Shown one piece after another: positions 35,545 to 44,703 of a stretch of DNA of 64,000 nt. The translations under genes were made by a program, and so were the position numbers. The notes beneath the pieces were generated by a model. The model made no database searches and had not been told where the DNA came from. It worked only from the letters and a program-made list of their open reading frames with translations. Within the stretch, counting starts at the first letter, position 1. The number at the start of each line of letters is the position of its first letter. The stretch lies in assembly GCA_002314885.1 (NCBI GenBank), contig DCHT01000034.1, positions 31,533 to 95,532 of the forward strand, written 5' to 3'. This DNA is from Bacteroidales bacterium UBA1745. GTDB taxonomy: Bacteria > Bacteroidota > Bacteroidia > Bacteroidales > UBA932.

Positions 35545-38500
35545 CTACTGCTTTGTGAAGATCATCGCGTAAAGGAATGGATGGATCATAAAGCGGTCGA
35601 AGTCAGTGCTTGCCCAGGCTTTATCCCATTCGTACTTGTCAGATGGATAAAGGTTGCACTTGAATACGAGAGCGATGCTTCCTTCAGGAACGGCGAGAGT
35701 AGCATTGGTTACGTATGCTTCCTCAATTGTGTATGGATACGAGCCAGGCATCAGGGCAGTAGCCTCGATGCTGCCATTGATCTTTACAGCACCATTTGAA
35801 AGGGTGATGAAAGCTGTCGCATCGCCGTGAGGAAGCTGGCCGTAGTTGCCAGAAAGGTCCACGCTGCCTGTTCCAAGTTTGTTCTTGTCAGCAATGAGGA
35901 CATAATCCCAGAAACCACCGTCTGCTCCAGCGGCATAGTTTACAGTAGCAGTCGCAGCTGTTGCGGACATTCCGGTAGCCTGGAGAGTAAGGATATTGTC
36001 ATACTCCTTGGAAACGGTGGAGTTCCACATCCAGCTCTTGTCCTTAGCTTCTACCCAAGCGCCTGTTCCGACAGCACCGAGAACCTTGAGGCTAGCAACC
36101 TTGTAAGTACCTGAAAGAGGGTCCATTGAAGAAAGGCCATTGAAGACAACCCCTGTCGCATCCCAGCCCTCACCCATCGCAGTCTTGGTTCCTGCAAGAT
36201 AAGAAGCATAGTTTTCCATAGTAGTAACGGTCTCTGTGCCGCCGTTGCTGATGGTACCTGCAACCCTACCGGTAGCCTTGGTCGTGAAGGCATTGTTGTC
36301 ACCAACGAGAAGGCCGAGGGTAGTTGTAGTCTTACCCGCAACGAGCTTGCACTCAGGGTCGACGATTACATTGTTGAACTCTGAAGCAGAGCCGCCCATA
36401 CCACCGAAGATGGCGCCCATCTTAGGAGTACCAGGGCAAGTGATGCTACCCTTGTTTGTACAATCCTTGAATACGCACTTTGCAGTCTTCTCAGCAAAGC
36501 CGAGGATACCGCCGAAGTAGTTGTTGGCAGCAGTGGAAGGAGTGACGATGTTACCATTGTTCACACAACCGTCAAAGGTCCAGGTGAGCTCATTCTCCAC
36601 GTATGCGGTGTTGGAGATACCTGCGTGAGAAGCGATGCCGCCGCAGCGGGTCTTGGACTTGGTCTCAGTGATGTCGATCTTGATGTCACCGTTGTTGACA
36701 CAATCCTTGTAGAGGATGTTGGCCTCGTGGGTAGGAGTTCCGTGGTAACCGGTAAGACCACCGACGTATGACCAGGATGAAGAGGTGTAAGCACCTTCGT
36801 TCCATACCACGTCACCATTGTTGATACAGGTGTTGTAAGTAACGGTAGTCGCATTGTTGATGTAACCGCAAATACCACCGAGGCGAGGAGTGCCCTTGCC
36901 CTCATAGGTAACGACTGCATCGTTGGTACACTTGGTGAGAGTAGCTGAGCCCTCGATGTGTCCGATGATACCACCGATCTGAGATGCATTGGCAGTACCT
37001 CTGTCAGGAATGATCATACCAACGGCTGCCTTGTTCACGCAGTTGGTAAGCTTGGCACCTGGGTCAGTGTAGCCGGCAATACCACCGATGTGATGAGTAA
37101 CCTGAGTTGCAGCCACGATCTCGACATTGTTTTCGCAATTCTCGATGGTTGAACCCATAAAGCGGCCCACGATACCACCGATGTGGTATGTACCGGAACC
37201 AGCAGTCTGAGCGCAGGCAATCTTACCGGCAACCTTGAGGTTGGAGATGTTACCGCAGCAAACGCCGATGAGGCCGACCTCGAGATTGCCGAGAGTCTCT
37301 GCCCTGAGGAGAGTGTCTGCCGGAGTTGCCCCTGTTGAAGGGATAAGATGTGCCTCAGGAACCTCAGTGAAGTTGTAAGTAATGGTATGGCCACCACCAA
37401 TGAGGTCGGCACGGAGAGTGTCGATTGCGTGAGCAAGCTTGGTGTCGGTAATAGCAAAGTCAGCCGTTACGGTAACGGTGCTGCCAGGGCCGAGTTTGGC
37501 CGCAACCTTCGCAACCTCAAGGAGTTCAGCCTCGCTGCCCATAGTGAGATACTTAGGAGCCTCAACAGTACAGTAGTTGCCCTCAAGCACGAGCTTGGTG
37601 GCCTTTGAAGCAGCGAGAGTGAGATATGTCTCGTAATTTTCCTTGGTAACGAGAACCTTCTTAGTGTCAAAGTCAGTGTAAGGGCCTACATAACCCTCAA
37701 CCTGGCAGTTCTTGATTACTGCAGTCTTGCTGTTGGCGTTTCCGAGGATGGATCCCATATAGCAGAGATCGGCACCGAACATATCGGACTTCACATCACC
37801 GAAGTTCTTGCAGCCGTCCACAACGTTTGCATTGTCGTTGACCTGGCCGACAACACCTGCGGCGTAGCCCTGAGTTGTATTGCCTGCAACTGCGTACTCA
37901 ACAGTACCGTAGTTAACGCAATCCTTCATAGCTGTACGGGCGTTCATAGTGGAAACGACACCGCCTACACGGCTGTTGGATGCAGTAACGTCAGTACAGC
38001 TGATGGTACCCTTGTTGGTACAGCCATTGACGTTGGTTGCATTGTTGCAGGAAGCAACGATACCTGCAATACGGGTAGCTTCACCGCTGATGGCGCCTTC
38101 GTTGACACAGTTTTCGATGGTGTTCCAGATAGGATACTCTTCTGCTGCGTTCTTGGTGCCCTCAGCAAAACCAACGATACCACCGAGGGAAATGCCAGTA
38201 CCACCGTTGCCTGTGTTGGCCGCGTTCTTGGAGGTCATCTTGCCTGCAAAGGTACAGCCCTTCAGGACAGCCTTCTCTGCCCTAGGCAGTGCATTGCTGA
38301 TGTTCATAGAGCCGACGAGACCGCCTATTGACTGACGAACTGCCTGTGTACCGCCATCATAGTTTACTGTAGCAGCAGACTTACAGTTCTCGATAGTCGT
38401 GTTCATTGCGAATCCGACGATGGATCCAAGGCAAGTCTGGTTGGCAGCCTTTGAGCTGAGTACGCAGCCTGCACCGAGTTCGAGGTTCTTGATGGTAGCA

Positions 38501-39441
38501 CCAAAAGTAGAACCGAAGAGACCTGCGGTGGTGAGAGAAACCGCGTCAGCAGGGACATTTACGGAAAGATTGTTGATGGAGTGATTGTTACCGTCGAATA
38601 CGCCGCGGAATGCCTTGGTGGTATCCAGAGCAGTATTATATAATGCAGAACCGATGCCTGGCCATTCAACGCCGGTAAGGTCGATGTTGGCCTCGAGAAC
38701 GAATACGCCGTCACCGTCCTCGTCAAAAGCCTCGAGATCTTCGCCCGCATTGACAGCGTTCGCGAATGCGAGGAGGTTCTCAGCACTGTTGAGCTTCTTA
38801 TAATCGACCTTCTTGGCATCCTGAGTAATCTTGACTGACTTTGCGTCACCGGAAACAGGGACGAGACGTACGGTAGCCTCGCGAGTTTCCTTAACATCAT
38901 TGGCAGCAACTGAAAGGGTTACGCTTGCCTTCTGAGTAGCCTTGGTAGCACCCTTGGTGATCCAGGTTGCAGCTGCAGGGATCTCAACCTCGTAAGGAGT
39001 GTTGTATTCAACCTCGATTACTACGGAAGCACCGTCTGCAGGCACCGGAGCCTCAGTCTTGTCAACGACAAAGACGATGGTCTCGGCCTTCTGGGTAACC
39101 TTTACGGTTGCGGTCTTGTCCTCAGCCGTGAAAGTAACTTCGGCGGTTCTAGCCTCGGCAGCCTCACCTGCAGGACCTACGTTCTCAGTTGCAGTGAGAG
39201 TAACCGTACCAGCACCTTCGCCGGATTTTGGTGAAATAGTGAGCCAGGATGCTGAAGAAGTTGCAGTCCACGCCTTGTTGGCGGTAACTGAAACCGTTGC
39301 AGCAACCGGAGAGTTTGCATTGAAGGTGGCTGTCTCAGGAGAAACCTTGATGCTAGCCTCTTCAATCACCGGGTCGGGGTTACAAGCCACGACCATCGCT
39401 GCGCACATAAGCACAGCAGCAAAAACTTTGATAGCTTTCAT
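35545..39441 (-). CDS. Large BACON/beta-helix surface lipoprotein (paralog 3)
   Basis: A 1298-residue lipoprotein from ATG 39441 (MKAIKVFAAVLMCAAMVVAC; the frame opens at 39513 but those codons are the promoter/hairpin region). Two BACON domains are followed by a start module (VLEANIDLTGVEWPGIG), GLUG-type beta-helix turns (for example IENCVNEGAISGEATRIAGI), a second start module near residue 690 and a second helix. A distinct C-terminal beta domain of about 190 residues (from LSGTYKVASLKVLG) is missing from paralog 2. The surface location and binding role are inferred from BACON and GLUG families. It follows the receptor/OB-lipoprotein pair and precedes paralog 2. Confidence 0.82.
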   Translation of the reverse strand: MKAIKVFAAVLMCAAMVVACNPDPVIEEASIKVSPETATFNANSPVAATVSVTANKAWTATSSASWLTISPKSGEGAGTVTLTATENVGPAGEAAEARTAEVTFTAEDKTATVKVTQKAETIVFVVDKTEAPVPADGASVVIEVEYNTPYEVEIPAAATWITKGATKATQKASVTLSVAANDVKETREATVRLVPVSGDAKSVKITQDAKKVDYKKLNSAENLLAFANAVNAGEDLEAFDEDGDGVFVLEANIDLTGVEWPGIGSALYNTALDTTKAFRGVFDGNNHSINNLSVNVPADAVSLTTAGLFGSTFGATIKNLELGAGCVLSSKAANQTCLGSIVGFAMNTTIENCKSAATVNYDGGTQAVRQSIGGLVGSMNISNALPRAEKAVLKGCTFAGKMTSKNAANTGNGGTGISLGGIVGFAEGTKNAAEEYPIWNTIENCVNEGAISGEATRIAGIVASCNNATNVNGCTNKGTISCTDVTASNSRVGGVVSTMNARTAMKDCVNYGTVEYAVAGNTTQGYAAGVVGQVNDNANVVDGCKNFGDVKSDMFGADLCYMGSILGNANSKTAVIKNCQVEGYVGPYTDFDTKKVLVTKENYETYLTLAASKATKLVLEGNYCTVEAPKYLTMGSEAELLEVAKVAAKLGPGSTVTVTADFAITDTKLAHAIDTLRADLIGGGHTITYNFTEVPEAHLIPSTGATPADTLLRAETLGNLEVGLIGVCCGNISNLKVAGKIACAQTAGSGTYHIGGIVGRFMGSTIENCENNVEIVAATQVTHHIGGIAGYTDPGAKLTNCVNKAAVGMIIPDRGTANASQIGGIIGHIEGSATLTKCTNDAVVTYEGKGTPRLGGICGYINNATTVTYNTCINNGDVVWNEGAYTSSSWSYVGGLTGYHGTPTHEANILYKDCVNNGDIKIDITETKSKTRCGGIASHAGISNTAYVENELTWTFDGCVNNGNIVTPSTAANNYFGGILGFAEKTAKCVFKDCTNKGSITCPGTPKMGAIFGGMGGSASEFNNVIVDPECKLVAGKTTTTLGLLVGDNNAFTTKATGRVAGTISNGGTETVTTMENYASYLAGTKTAMGEGWDATGVVFNGLSSMDPLSGTYKVASLKVLGAVGTGAWVEAKDKSWMWNSTVSKEYDNILTLQATGMSATAATATVNYAAGADGGFWDYVLIADKNKLGTGSVDLSGNYGQLPHGDATAFITLSNGAVKINGSIEATALMPGSYPYTIEEAYVTNATLAVPEGSIALVFKCNLYPSDKYEWDKAWASTDFDRFMIHPFLYAMIFTKQ

Positions 39442-39482
39442 TCTAAATGATTTGGTTATTAATAAGTAGTCAAAAAATACAA

Positions 39483-39518
39483 TGTGGGTCCGCGGCGAAC
39501 CGCAGACCCACAAATGTA
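39483..39518 (-). promoter_or_regulatory. Promoter box fused to a UUCG-loop hairpin, upstream of paralog 3
   Basis: Minus strand: TACATTTG (39518-39511), then TGTGGGTC..GCGG, a TTCG loop and the matching arm (39512-39500 with 39495-39483), a 13-bp stem with one G-U wobble, then TTGTATTTTTTG. It reads both as a terminator for the lipoprotein gene ending at 39546 and as a promoter whose transcript would begin within the hairpin. It is homologous in layout to 35477-35512. Confidence 0.6.
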
Positions 39519-39545
39519 ATAAATATTTAATAAGTATAAAATACC

Positions 39546-41135
39546 TTATTTAACCTCTTCTACAGTTACAGGAACGAAATTGATGTAAGTAACAGCACCT
39601 GAAGTCTTGTCGGTAGAGAGTGAAGTCATATAACCGGTAACATTTACCTTCTTGCCGTTGAGATCAGTGAAAGTGGTCTTCTGATCGCTGGTAGGCTGGT
39701 AAACTGAGCCCTTCACGGTAGAACCGTCAATGGTGAGGTTGATGTAGTTGCCGGAAACAGCCACAGTTGCGGTGAGCTTGATGTACTCGATGGCAACAGC
39801 GTCAGCAAGCTTAGTCCTGTTCTTTCCAGAAACAGCCGCATTGAGGGCAGTCAGCTTAGCCTCATTGATTTCAACAGGGGTAGGATAGGTAGGAGTGCTG
39901 CCCTTCTGTACCCTGGTCTCATAGTATGGGCTGCTGAGCTGAGGACCGAAGTTGTATGCGCTGACCTCGTGGGAAACACCCATAGTGTTGCCTACATAGT
40001 AGTTCTTGGCAACGAATGCAGAACCCCAGTATACGAGGATGCTTCCGCTTGCGTCGCTGATGACGTAGCCCTGGTTGCACTTAGCCATAATGACACCCTC
40101 TACATAGGAAACGTTCACGCCGTCCTTGAGAGCATCTGCAATAGTGGAAAGTGGAGGTACGATACCCATCTGGGTAACTGCATAAGTAACGTTAGAGGCA
40201 TCCTTTCCGGAAGTTGAAGAGAAAGCGATCTCGCCTGAGCGAGGTGCATAGGTTGTGTTCTCTGCAAGGTGGAAGGTGAATACCATAGTGTCAGCAGGGG
40301 AAGTTTCCTTCTTGGTTGGGACACCTGCAACATACTTGGATGACTTGAGAGAGCAGAATGCGGAAATTGCATCAGTCATCTGAACGTTTGCGCTGGCGCC
40401 CTTGTAGGCAACCTTCACGTCGAAGTCCTGAGCCTCTTTCTCGTATTTTCCTGAAGAAACCGGGAGCTTGAGGAGAGCCTTCTTCACGCTGATCACGTCA
40501 ACGTCCTTAATCTCGACTGTTCCGTTGTAAGTGTCCCTGATGCCCTCGATGAGAACTTCGTCACCAACAGCGATGCCGAGTTTCTCGAGCGCGCCCTGCT
40601 TGGTCTGGCCCTCGAACTTGGTACCATAGATGTAAGCATCAGCACCTGTGCCGTCATTGATGTAGAAGTTGCCATAGGTGGCAGACTCGGTGATCTTGGT
40701 CACAGCGCCCTGGAGACGGTAAGTCACGCCATCGACGCCCTTGGTGTTGAAGTCGTTGCAGCTGGTGACAGCGAGTTCAGTCTTCTCGGTCATCTGGAGG
40801 ACGTTGATGCGCTGAGTTTCGCCTGCGCAGGTAAGGAAGACGGTAGTCTCCTGGGTAGAGGTAGCGGCAACGGCGGTGAAGGTCACGGTGGACTCGCCGG
40901 CAGCACCGCTCATTGGGCTGATTGAGAGCCAGGCAGCCACCTTCTCGTCAAGAGCGGTGAACTCCCAGGCGTCATTTGCATTGACTGTGATGGTGGTGCT
41001 GCCACCCTCTGCTTCGAGAGCAACGTAAGATGAAGAAACCTTTACGTTGTTGAGGTAGTGGTCACCTTCCTTCTGACAGGAAACAGCCAGAGTGAGGGCA
41101 GCAACAGCTGCTGCAATGATATATCTGAATTTCAT
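39546..41135 (-). CDS. BACON/OB-fold lipoprotein paired with the Oar-like receptor
   Basis: A 529-residue lipoprotein (AALTLAVSCQKEGDH, Cys 20 followed by Lys-Glu-Gly-Asp, resembling a surface-export signal). Order: BACON domain (35-115, WLSISPMSGAAGES), OB-like module (GAVTKITESATYGNFYINDGTG to VGDEVLIEGIRD), a second beta-sandwich (about 225-325, ending YAVTQMG), then two more OB-like modules (VEGVIMAKCNQGYVISDASG; LTATVAVSGNYINLTIDGS to GKKVNVTGYMTSL). The start is 18 bases after the receptor stop, like a SusD position. It probably delivers a polymer to that receptor. Confidence 0.82.
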   Translation of the reverse strand: MKFRYIIAAAVAALTLAVSCQKEGDHYLNNVKVSSSYVALEAEGGSTTITVNANDAWEFTALDEKVAAWLSISPMSGAAGESTVTFTAVAATSTQETTVFLTCAGETQRINVLQMTEKTELAVTSCNDFNTKGVDGVTYRLQGAVTKITESATYGNFYINDGTGADAYIYGTKFEGQTKQGALEKLGIAVGDEVLIEGIRDTYNGTVEIKDVDVISVKKALLKLPVSSGKYEKEAQDFDVKVAYKGASANVQMTDAISAFCSLKSSKYVAGVPTKKETSPADTMVFTFHLAENTTYAPRSGEIAFSSTSGKDASNVTYAVTQMGIVPPLSTIADALKDGVNVSYVEGVIMAKCNQGYVISDASGSILVYWGSAFVAKNYYVGNTMGVSHEVSAYNFGPQLSSPYYETRVQKGSTPTYPTPVEINEAKLTALNAAVSGKNRTKLADAVAIEYIKLTATVAVSGNYINLTIDGSTVKGSVYQPTSDQKTTFTDLNGKKVNVTGYMTSLSTDKTSGAVTYINFVPVTVEEVK

Positions 41136-41153
41136 ATTAGTCTGGCGTATTTA

Positions 41154-44100
41154 TTAGTTGAACATATACTTGATGCCGATGGAAGCATACCAGCACTGAC
41201 CGATTGCGTGATAAGGCACGAAGGTCTCGGTGTTGCCGCTGATGGAGCTAGGAGTTGAGAAGGTAGCATAGCCGTCCTTGTCAACGCCCTCATACTTGAG
41301 GATGCGGGCCTCGGATCCGATTGCAGGGTTGAGGTACTTGCTTACGCCCCAGTCTGAGTGGATGAGGTTGGCTGCGTTCTTGATGTTGACGCTGAGCTGG
41401 AGGGTGTTGGTGGTGTTGCCGATCTTCACGCGGAAGTCGTGCTTGTAGCTGAGGTCGAAGCGGTGTACCCAAGGAGAGTAAACGCTGTAGCCCTCTGCAT
41501 ATTCACCCTGATGCTTGCTGAGGTACTTGTCCTTATGAACATAGTCCATATAGCGGTCACGGTCGCTTGCGGAAACGAAGCGGAACTCGTTGTTTGCAAC
41601 CTGCTCGTCAGTAGGGATGTAAACAGCATCGTAATTATAGCCGTCACCGTTCATATCGTTGGTGGTCATATATGAATAGTTGTAACCACCTCTCCAGGTC
41701 TCATAGATGAGGCTGAAGTGGTCGCCGCACTTGTTGGTGAGAGTAGCGCTGGCAACGATACGGTCAGGAGTAACGTACTGAGAGTTGTGGAGCTTGATGT
41801 TGTTAGGACCCTCTGAAGTAGGAACATAGGTGAATGCAGACTCAGCAGCTGAACCAGGCATACCGGTGATTTCCTTGCTTGCAGTGTGGGTGTAGGATGC
41901 CGTCAGGTCGAGGCCCTCGAGAGGACGCATCTTGATGGTAGTGGAAGCAGACCAGCCATAACCCTTGTTGGTGTTCTCAAGGACGAATGCCTTGGTACCG
42001 GTACGGAAGCCTGCAGGGTAGATAGGACGGTTGTCAACGCCGTTGAACCTGGCGAAACCAGCTACAGAAGGGATGCTCCAGTCGGAGATGCAAACGCCAT
42101 TGATGGTCTTGTTGTAGATACCCTCAGCGCTGATGCTGAATGGGAAGCTGGTAGGGAATGAGTAGTCAACCGCGAGGGAAGTCTTCCAAACCTGAGGCAT
42201 CTTGAAGTTAGGATCAACTGCAGAGATGGATGAAGGAAGAGAGCCTTCTGAAGGAGTGATGGTTGAAGGATAACCCATTTCCACGAGCTTGTTGTAGAGG
42301 GCGTTCACAGTTGCCTTGCCGTTGGAATCGGTAACAAGACCGCCCTTGAACTGAGCGAGGATGTCGTCCACTGAAGCATACTTTGCCTTGACCTCTGCAG
42401 GAAGGTTGTTATACTTGGTGGAAGGACCGATCTGGCACTGATACTGAACCATACCTGAGTTGGTAGGCATATTGGTGAAGAACACGAGAGGGAGACGGCC
42501 GGTGAAGAAGCCGCTGCCGCCGCGGACCTTCAGGCTCTTGTCACCGAGGACATCCCAGCTGAAGCCGACGCGAGGGGAAACGGAAACCTGTGCCTTAGGC
42601 CACTTGCCAGTGTCGATATGAGTCTCCTCGCCACCCTTTGAAGTTGGATAGTAAGCGATGTCATAGATCTTCTGGTTCCTCATAAGGTCGCTGTTGTTGA
42701 AGAAGAGACCGTCGATACGGAGGCCGTAGGTGAGCTTGAAGTTGTCAGCAGCCTGCCATTCGTCCTGGCCATAGAGACCGGCCTTGTAGAACCTTACGCG
42801 GGCAGCAGGATCCGTCTCACCGTCATAACCGTAGGTGAGGCAGACAACCTCAGGAGTTGCACCATTGAGGAAGTCGTCGAGGGTCTTGTAGCGATAGTAG
42901 CCTGAACCGTTACGCATATAGGCGTTGTCAGCCATCTGGTACTCGAAGTTGAGACCACCGGTGACTTTGTGCTTGCCGGCATACCAGGTGAGGTTGTCCT
43001 TGAGACCGACGTGGGTGTTGTGAACGGCGTTCTTCCAGGTGAAGAGCTCATAGCCGAGGGCCATATAGTTCTGGCCGTCGCCGTCGAGGATGTCGATCAT
43101 AGGGAACTCGTCAGAGTTGGTGCCGCGGACGTCATCAAGCTTTGAGAACACGAAGAGAACCTGGTTGTTGAGGTTGTCACCAAGGCGGCTGTTGAGGTCA
43201 GCGGTGAATGAGTGAACGAGGTTCTGGATGGAGTACATTGAGTTGGCGAAGGACATTGAGTACTGCGACATACGAGCTCCTGAAGCACGGGTACCACCGT
43301 CCATTGAAGTGGCGTTAGGGGCGCTCCAGCTCTGGTTCTTGGTGTAGTTGTAACGGAGAGCGAGCTTGTGGTTGTCGCTGATGTTCCAGTCGATGCGGGC
43401 GAGGAGCTTGAGGTTGCTCTCGTTTGCAGGGAAGGAAGTGTAGGAGCCGGTGTCATAACCGTACTTCTCCATCACATAGTCGGAAACGGTCTGGAGGTCG
43501 GCGAGGGTAGTGCGGGAAAGATAGTCATTTGCATTAGCCTTGCCATCGGAAGAAGCACGCCAGCGGTTCGCTACGGTAGGAGTCTTGGCGTACTCAGCGT
43601 TCACGAAGAAGAAGAGCTTGTTCTTGATGATAGGACCACCGAGGGTGAAACCGTAGATAGTATTGCGGTCCACAGCCCTTGCACCAGTGATCTGCTCGCC
43701 CATTACAGTGTCGCCACGGAGGTTCTCGTTCTTGTGATAGATGTAAGCGGAGCCCTTGAATGTGTTGGTACCTGACTTGGTAATGGCGTTCACACCACCA
43801 CCGATGAAGTCAGTCTGACGTACATCGTAAGGAGAGATGATGACCTGGAGTTCCTCGATTGCATCGATGGAGATAGGAGAACCACCGCCAGGGAGAGCTG
43901 AGGAAAGACCGAAGTTGTTGTTGAAGTTTGCACCGTCGACGGTGAAGTTGGCGGTACGGCCGTCAGCGCCGGCAAAGCTCATTCCGTTGCCGCCGTAAGG
44001 TGAAAGGCGGGTAACGTCAGAGATGCTGCGGCTTACGGATGGCATTTCGGTGATCTGCTTTCCGGAGATGTTGGTAGCTGCACCGGTCTGCTCTACAGGA

Positions 44101-44489
44101 AGCTTGGAAGCGGCATTGGAGATGACCACTGCGCTCTCGAGGACCTGAGAGTCGTCTGGAAGCTGTGCGTTGAGGGCGTAAGCCTCAGCGAGCTGGAGAT
44201 AGACGTCCGTGTAAGTCACGGTCTGATAACCAAGGCAGGCAACCTCAACTGAGTAAGGACCGCCTGAACGCATACCGTTGATATTGTAACGGCCTTCAGC
44301 ATTGGCAACAGCATAATACTGTGTGCCTGATTCAGTGTGTACAGCCACGACTGTTGCGCCTACGATAGGTTCACCGTTGACGTCAGCAACCGTACCTGCC
44401 ATTGAGGATGTCGTAATCTGCGCGAAAGCAGAAACACCCACAAACATTGCTGCAAAAGCAGCGAGCAGAAACTTGATGGTCTGTTTCAT
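41154..44489 (-). CDS. Oar-like TonB-dependent receptor, first gene of the nuclease locus
   Basis: An 1111-residue outer-membrane receptor of the Oar/OmpA-related TonB-dependent type. Signal peptide to about residue 24 (FVGVSAFAQ), carboxypeptidase-regulatory-like domain (GTVADVNGEPIVGATVV), plug (SISDVTRLSPYGGNGMSFAGADGRTANFTVDGA; FIGGGVNAITKSGTNTFKGSAYIYHKNENLRGD), and a large barrel ending IGIKYMFN. Oar proteins in other Bacteroidota and in Myxococcus export or import large substrates, and some are linked to protease or nuclease secretion. Promoter box 44546-44553. It is followed by an OB-fold lipoprotein, giving the locus its second receptor-lipoprotein pair. Confidence 0.93.
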   Translation of the reverse strand: MKQTIKFLLAAFAAMFVGVSAFAQITTSSMAGTVADVNGEPIVGATVVAVHTESGTQYYAVANAEGRYNINGMRSGGPYSVEVACLGYQTVTYTDVYLQLAEAYALNAQLPDDSQVLESAVVISNAASKLPVEQTGAATNISGKQITEMPSVSRSISDVTRLSPYGGNGMSFAGADGRTANFTVDGANFNNNFGLSSALPGGGSPISIDAIEELQVIISPYDVRQTDFIGGGVNAITKSGTNTFKGSAYIYHKNENLRGDTVMGEQITGARAVDRNTIYGFTLGGPIIKNKLFFFVNAEYAKTPTVANRWRASSDGKANANDYLSRTTLADLQTVSDYVMEKYGYDTGSYTSFPANESNLKLLARIDWNISDNHKLALRYNYTKNQSWSAPNATSMDGGTRASGARMSQYSMSFANSMYSIQNLVHSFTADLNSRLGDNLNNQVLFVFSKLDDVRGTNSDEFPMIDILDGDGQNYMALGYELFTWKNAVHNTHVGLKDNLTWYAGKHKVTGGLNFEYQMADNAYMRNGSGYYRYKTLDDFLNGATPEVVCLTYGYDGETDPAARVRFYKAGLYGQDEWQAADNFKLTYGLRIDGLFFNNSDLMRNQKIYDIAYYPTSKGGEETHIDTGKWPKAQVSVSPRVGFSWDVLGDKSLKVRGGSGFFTGRLPLVFFTNMPTNSGMVQYQCQIGPSTKYNNLPAEVKAKYASVDDILAQFKGGLVTDSNGKATVNALYNKLVEMGYPSTITPSEGSLPSSISAVDPNFKMPQVWKTSLAVDYSFPTSFPFSISAEGIYNKTINGVCISDWSIPSVAGFARFNGVDNRPIYPAGFRTGTKAFVLENTNKGYGWSASTTIKMRPLEGLDLTASYTHTASKEITGMPGSAAESAFTYVPTSEGPNNIKLHNSQYVTPDRIVASATLTNKCGDHFSLIYETWRGGYNYSYMTTNDMNGDGYNYDAVYIPTDEQVANNEFRFVSASDRDRYMDYVHKDKYLSKHQGEYAEGYSVYSPWVHRFDLSYKHDFRVKIGNTTNTLQLSVNIKNAANLIHSDWGVSKYLNPAIGSEARILKYEGVDKDGYATFSTPSSISGNTETFVPYHAIGQCWYASIGIKYMFN

Positions 44490-44545
44490 AAATGTTTTTG
44501 TTGTTGATATATAAAGAAATATTGTCTTTACAATTTTTCCGCTCG

Positions 44546-44553
44546 CAAATTTA
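44546..44553 (-). promoter_or_regulatory. -7 promoter box for the Oar-like receptor operon
   Basis: The minus strand reads TAAATTTG, an exact TAnnTTTG match, 57-64 bases upstream of the receptor ATG. It shares a 276-base divergent gap with the metK promoter and riboswitch. Confidence 0.55.
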
Positions 44554-44588
44554 ACAAATTATTACACACAAAAATCATTGAAAATACT

Positions 44589-44618
44589 TTGTATTTAAAA
44601 AAATACGCCATACCTTTG
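44589..44618 (+). promoter_or_regulatory. metK promoter
   Basis: TTG at 44589-44591 and TACCTTTG at 44611-44618 are separated by 19 bases, matching the Bacteroidota -33/-7 pattern. Transcription should start near 44622-44625, just upstream of the riboswitch-like element, leaving a leader of about 140 bases. Confidence 0.65.
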
Positions 44619-44629
44619 CCGAACTGAAA

Positions 44630-44680
44630 TGTGGAGAGATTTGCCTGCTTGCAACCACACTAAAAAATGCTAAAATTCGA
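44630..44680 (+). ncRNA. SAM-II-like riboswitch aptamer in the metK leader
   Basis: A stem TGTGG (44630-44634) / CCACA (44655-44659) encloses GAGATTTG...CTTGCAA, and the 3' side reads AAAAAATGCTAAAA. The strings GAUUU, UUGCAA before the closing stem, AAAUG and GCUAAA are the conserved landmarks I know from SAM-II (metA-motif) aptamers, which fold as a pseudoknot around S-adenosylmethionine. The downstream gene makes SAM and a terminator lies between, which fits feedback control. I have not verified the pseudoknot pairing base by base, so the class is provisional. Confidence 0.6.
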
Positions 44681-44703
44681 AATGATTTTCGCTTTTTGTG
44701 TGT

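Noticed and set aside
31597..39441. Tandem repeats suggesting a CRISPR array or mobile element
   Set aside because: Repetition is at protein level (BACON and beta-helix turns) inside long intact frames; no direct-repeat/spacer pattern, transposase or terminal inverted repeats.
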